A DNA stretch of 64,000 nucleotides from an uncultured Eggerthella sp. (GTDB lineage Bacteria; Actinomycetota; Coriobacteriia; Coriobacteriales; Eggerthellaceae), in NCBI GenBank assembly GCA_900538545.1, contig UPYK01000006.1:30102-94101 (forward strand). Direction: 5' to 3'. Made by a program: the position numbers and the translations under genes. Within the stretch, counting starts at the first letter, position 1; each line of letters begins with the position of its first letter. Below, piece by piece: positions 62,483 through 64,000 of this stretch. The notes beneath the pieces are model-generated. The model was not told where the DNA came from. It made no database searches and saw only the letters and a program-made list of their open reading frames with translations.

Positions 62483-63763
62483 ATGTCTACTCAAATCGAA
62501 ACCACTTGCGTTCAAGGCGGCTACCATCCCGGCAACGCGGAGCCGCGCCAGATCCCTATCTATCAAAGCACCACGTGGAAATACGATTCGAGCGAGTTCA
62601 TGGGTAAGCTCTTCGATCTGGAAGAATCCGGTTACTTCTACACGCGTCTGCAGAACCCCACGAATGATTTCGTTGCCGCGAAGATCTGCGAGCTTGAAGG
62701 TGGCAGCGCCGCCATGCTCACCTCTTCGGGTCAGGCCGCGAACTTCTTCGCGATCTTCAACATCGCTGGCTGCGGCGATCATGTGGTGTGCTCCACCTCT
62801 ATCTACGGCGGCACCTACAACCTGTTCGCGCACACTATGGCGCGCATGGGTATCGAGTTCACGTTCGTATCCCCCACCTGCTCTGATGAGGAGCTTGAGG
62901 CCGCGTTCAAGCCGAACACCAAAGCGGTCTTCGGCGAAACGGTGGCTAACCCTGCGCTCACGGTGCTCGATATCGAGCGCTTTGCTAAAGCGGCGCATGA
63001 TCACGGCGTACCGCTGATCGTTGACAACACGTTCCCCACGCCCATCAACTGCCGTCCGATCGAATGGGGCGCCGACATCGTCACGCATTCCACCACGAAA
63101 TACATGGATGGCCATGGCGCAGCTGTTGGCGGCTGCATCGTTGATTCGGGCAACTTCGACTGGGATGCGCACGCTGACAAATTCCCTGGGCTGACCACGC
63201 CGGATGAGAGCTACCACGGCGTTATCTACACCAAGCAATTCGGCCAGGCGGGCGCCTACATCACGAAGGCGACCTCGCAGCTCATGCGCGATTTCGGCTC
63301 GATCCAATCGCCGCAGAACGCGTTCCTGTTGAACATGGGCTTAGAAAGCTTGCATCTGCGTATGGCACAGCACACGGCGAACGGACTGGCGGTCGCGCAG
63401 TTCTTGAAGGATCATCCGAAGATCTCGTGGGTACGCTATGCCGACCTGCCCGGCGATGAGAGTTACGAGCTTGCGCAGAAGTACCTGCCGAATGGAACGT
63501 GTGGCGTAGTGAGCTTCGGCGTTGCTGGCGGGCGCGAAGCAGCCGAGCGCTTCATGTCGGCGCTCAAGATGGCACAGATCGCCACACATGTTGCCGATGC
63601 GCGTACCTGCGTATTGCACCCCGCGAACGCAACGCATCGCCAGATGAGCGATGAAGAACTGGAAGCAGCGGGCATCAGCCCTGATCTGATCAGGCTCTCC
63701 TGCGGTATCGAAAGCGCCGAGGATCTGATCGCCGATCTTACTCAGGCACTCGAAGCGGTCTAG
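62483..63763 (+). CDS. metY: O-acetylhomoserine aminocarboxypropyltransferase (sulfhydrylase)
   Basis: 426 residues starting MSTQIETTCVQGGYHPGNAE. PLP enzyme of the Cys/Met family: YQSTTWKY, YTRLQNPTNDFVAAKICELE, the pyridine-stacking SIYGGTYNLFAHT, LIVDNTFPTP, and Schiff-base Lys in THSTTKYMDGHGAAVGG. It makes homocysteine from O-acetylhomoserine and sulfide. AAGGAG lies seven bases before the ATG. A REP palindrome follows two bases after the stop. The 255-base gap to metA contains GGTCGT..ACGACC, a 6-bp stem near 62430, but no known riboswitch. Confidence 0.95.
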   Translation: MSTQIETTCVQGGYHPGNAEPRQIPIYQSTTWKYDSSEFMGKLFDLEESGYFYTRLQNPTNDFVAAKICELEGGSAAMLTSSGQAANFFAIFNIAGCGDHVVCSTSIYGGTYNLFAHTMARMGIEFTFVSPTCSDEELEAAFKPNTKAVFGETVANPALTVLDIERFAKAAHDHGVPLIVDNTFPTPINCRPIEWGADIVTHSTTKYMDGHGAAVGGCIVDSGNFDWDAHADKFPGLTTPDESYHGVIYTKQFGQAGAYITKATSQLMRDFGSIQSPQNAFLLNMGLESLHLRMAQHTANGLAVAQFLKDHPKISWVRYADLPGDESYELAQKYLPNGTCGVVSFGVAGGREAAERFMSALKMAQIATHVADARTCVLHPANATHRQMSDEELEAAGISPDLIRLSCGIESAEDLIADLTQALEAV

Positions 63764-63765
63764 GA

Positions 63766-63794
63766 GATGACAAACTACCCGGTCGTTCGTCATC
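63766..63794 (+). repeat. REP-like 29-bp palindrome two bases after metY
   Basis: Begins GATGACAAACTACCCGG and ends TCGTTCGTCATC. Full copy. Confidence 0.85.
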
Positions 63795-63832
63795 TTGATA
63801 AAGAGCAAGGAATGCCGAAGGGTTTGAGACAA

Positions 63833-63863
63833 GATGACAAAAAAGACCGGGTAGTTTGTCATC
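63833..63863 (-). repeat. REP-like palindrome, inverted second copy after metY
   Basis: 31-base variant (GATGACAAAAAAGACCGGG ... GTTTGTCATC), inverted to the copy at 63766. A truncated half copy follows at 63931-63948, next to an unrelated AT-rich end of the window. Confidence 0.7.
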
Positions 63864-63880
63864 TGCAGCAAGCAAAACAA

Positions 63881-63905
63881 AAGCTCCCCAGCTGGGGAGC
63901 TTTTT
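63881..63905 (+). terminator. Terminator after metY
   Basis: AAGCTCCCCAG/CTGGGGAGCTT, a perfect 22-base palindrome with a T5 tail. Near twin of the tRNA-Leu terminator. Beyond it, to 64000, no gene is seen. Confidence 0.9.
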
Positions 63906-64000
63906 CATACTGCGACGTTCATCACTCTTAGGTGACGAACGACCGGGGCGAATTCTAGCGATCATTGCACCACGAGTAAGGATGTGGTGCAATGTACCAT

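Noticed and set aside
62324..63307. Minus-strand frame of 327 codons opposite metY
   Set aside because: Lies entirely opposite metY and its upstream region; codon composition is that of an antisense frame.

Overview
The window is chromosomal DNA of moderate G+C from an anaerobic actinobacterium, most probably class Coriobacteriia, family Eggerthellaceae. This rests on gene content and protein character: a TsaB-RimI-TsaD fusion, type III glutamine synthetase, several CaiB/BaiF CoA-transferases, a DUF5692-like membrane protein, and rubrerythrin and ferritin as oxygen and iron defence. The genus cannot be fixed from the sequence alone. Most of the window is ordinary core chromosome; no prophage, insertion-sequence transposase, CRISPR array or rRNA was found.

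Layout. 1-7269 (minus strand) is a tight operon-like run coaX > fhs > fchA > folD > tsaE > tsaB-rimI-tsaD, followed by the first codons of a menaquinone methyltransferase gene that leaves the window. It joins folate one-carbon chemistry to tRNA t6A modification. 7425-9152 is an OmpR-type two-component system. 9642-17203 is a catabolic-looking locus: a LysR regulator, an SDR, a zinc MDR dehydrogenase, two different CaiB/BaiF proteins and a DUF5692-like membrane protein. 17321-26081 is housekeeping: bioY, mntP, a biotin ligase lacking a DNA-binding domain, a DHPS-HPPK fusion, and the ftsH-hpt-maf-tilS cluster. 26199-37857 holds ferritin, a TetR regulator, an aminotransferase, tRNA-Leu(CAA), an orphan prepilin peptidase, a class I aldolase, a PRC-barrel/TM2/YtxH envelope group, and serS with two downstream genes. 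One of these looks like a free-standing cyanophycin-synthetase N-domain.

37923-45827 has a pyridoxamine kinase whose 3' end is duplicated on the far side of a hipBA toxin-antitoxin pair, then a LysR regulator, an OFA-type MFS transporter, an M18 aminopeptidase and rubrerythrin. 46026-51528 is a complete 2-hydroxyacyl-CoA dehydratase operon in the order CoA-transferase, activator, subunit, subunit. This is the clostridial had/fld order, and the operon is divergent from a TetR gene with tandem operator-like repeats between them. 51634-63763 carries sir2, an amino-acid-binding lipoprotein, a TrpR-like regulator, ilvE, glnN, rplM-rpsI, a GntR/DUF1648 pair and a methionine pair (metA with Glu111, and metY) that together make homocysteine through O-acetylhomoserine.

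Three repeat systems occupy intergenic space. The first is a family of about 150-163 bp with terminal inverted repeats and an internal hairpin whose sequence changes between copies while its pairing is kept. The second is a 29-bp REP-like palindrome that usually lies directly against stop codons. The third is a GACGGTTCTC-type repeat, also placed against stop codons. The most promising biology is the pair of CoA-transferase loci (9642-17203 and 46026-51528), the hipBA insertion with its 57-bp flanking duplication, the hairpin-swapping repeat, and the orphan cyanophycin-synthetase-like domain.
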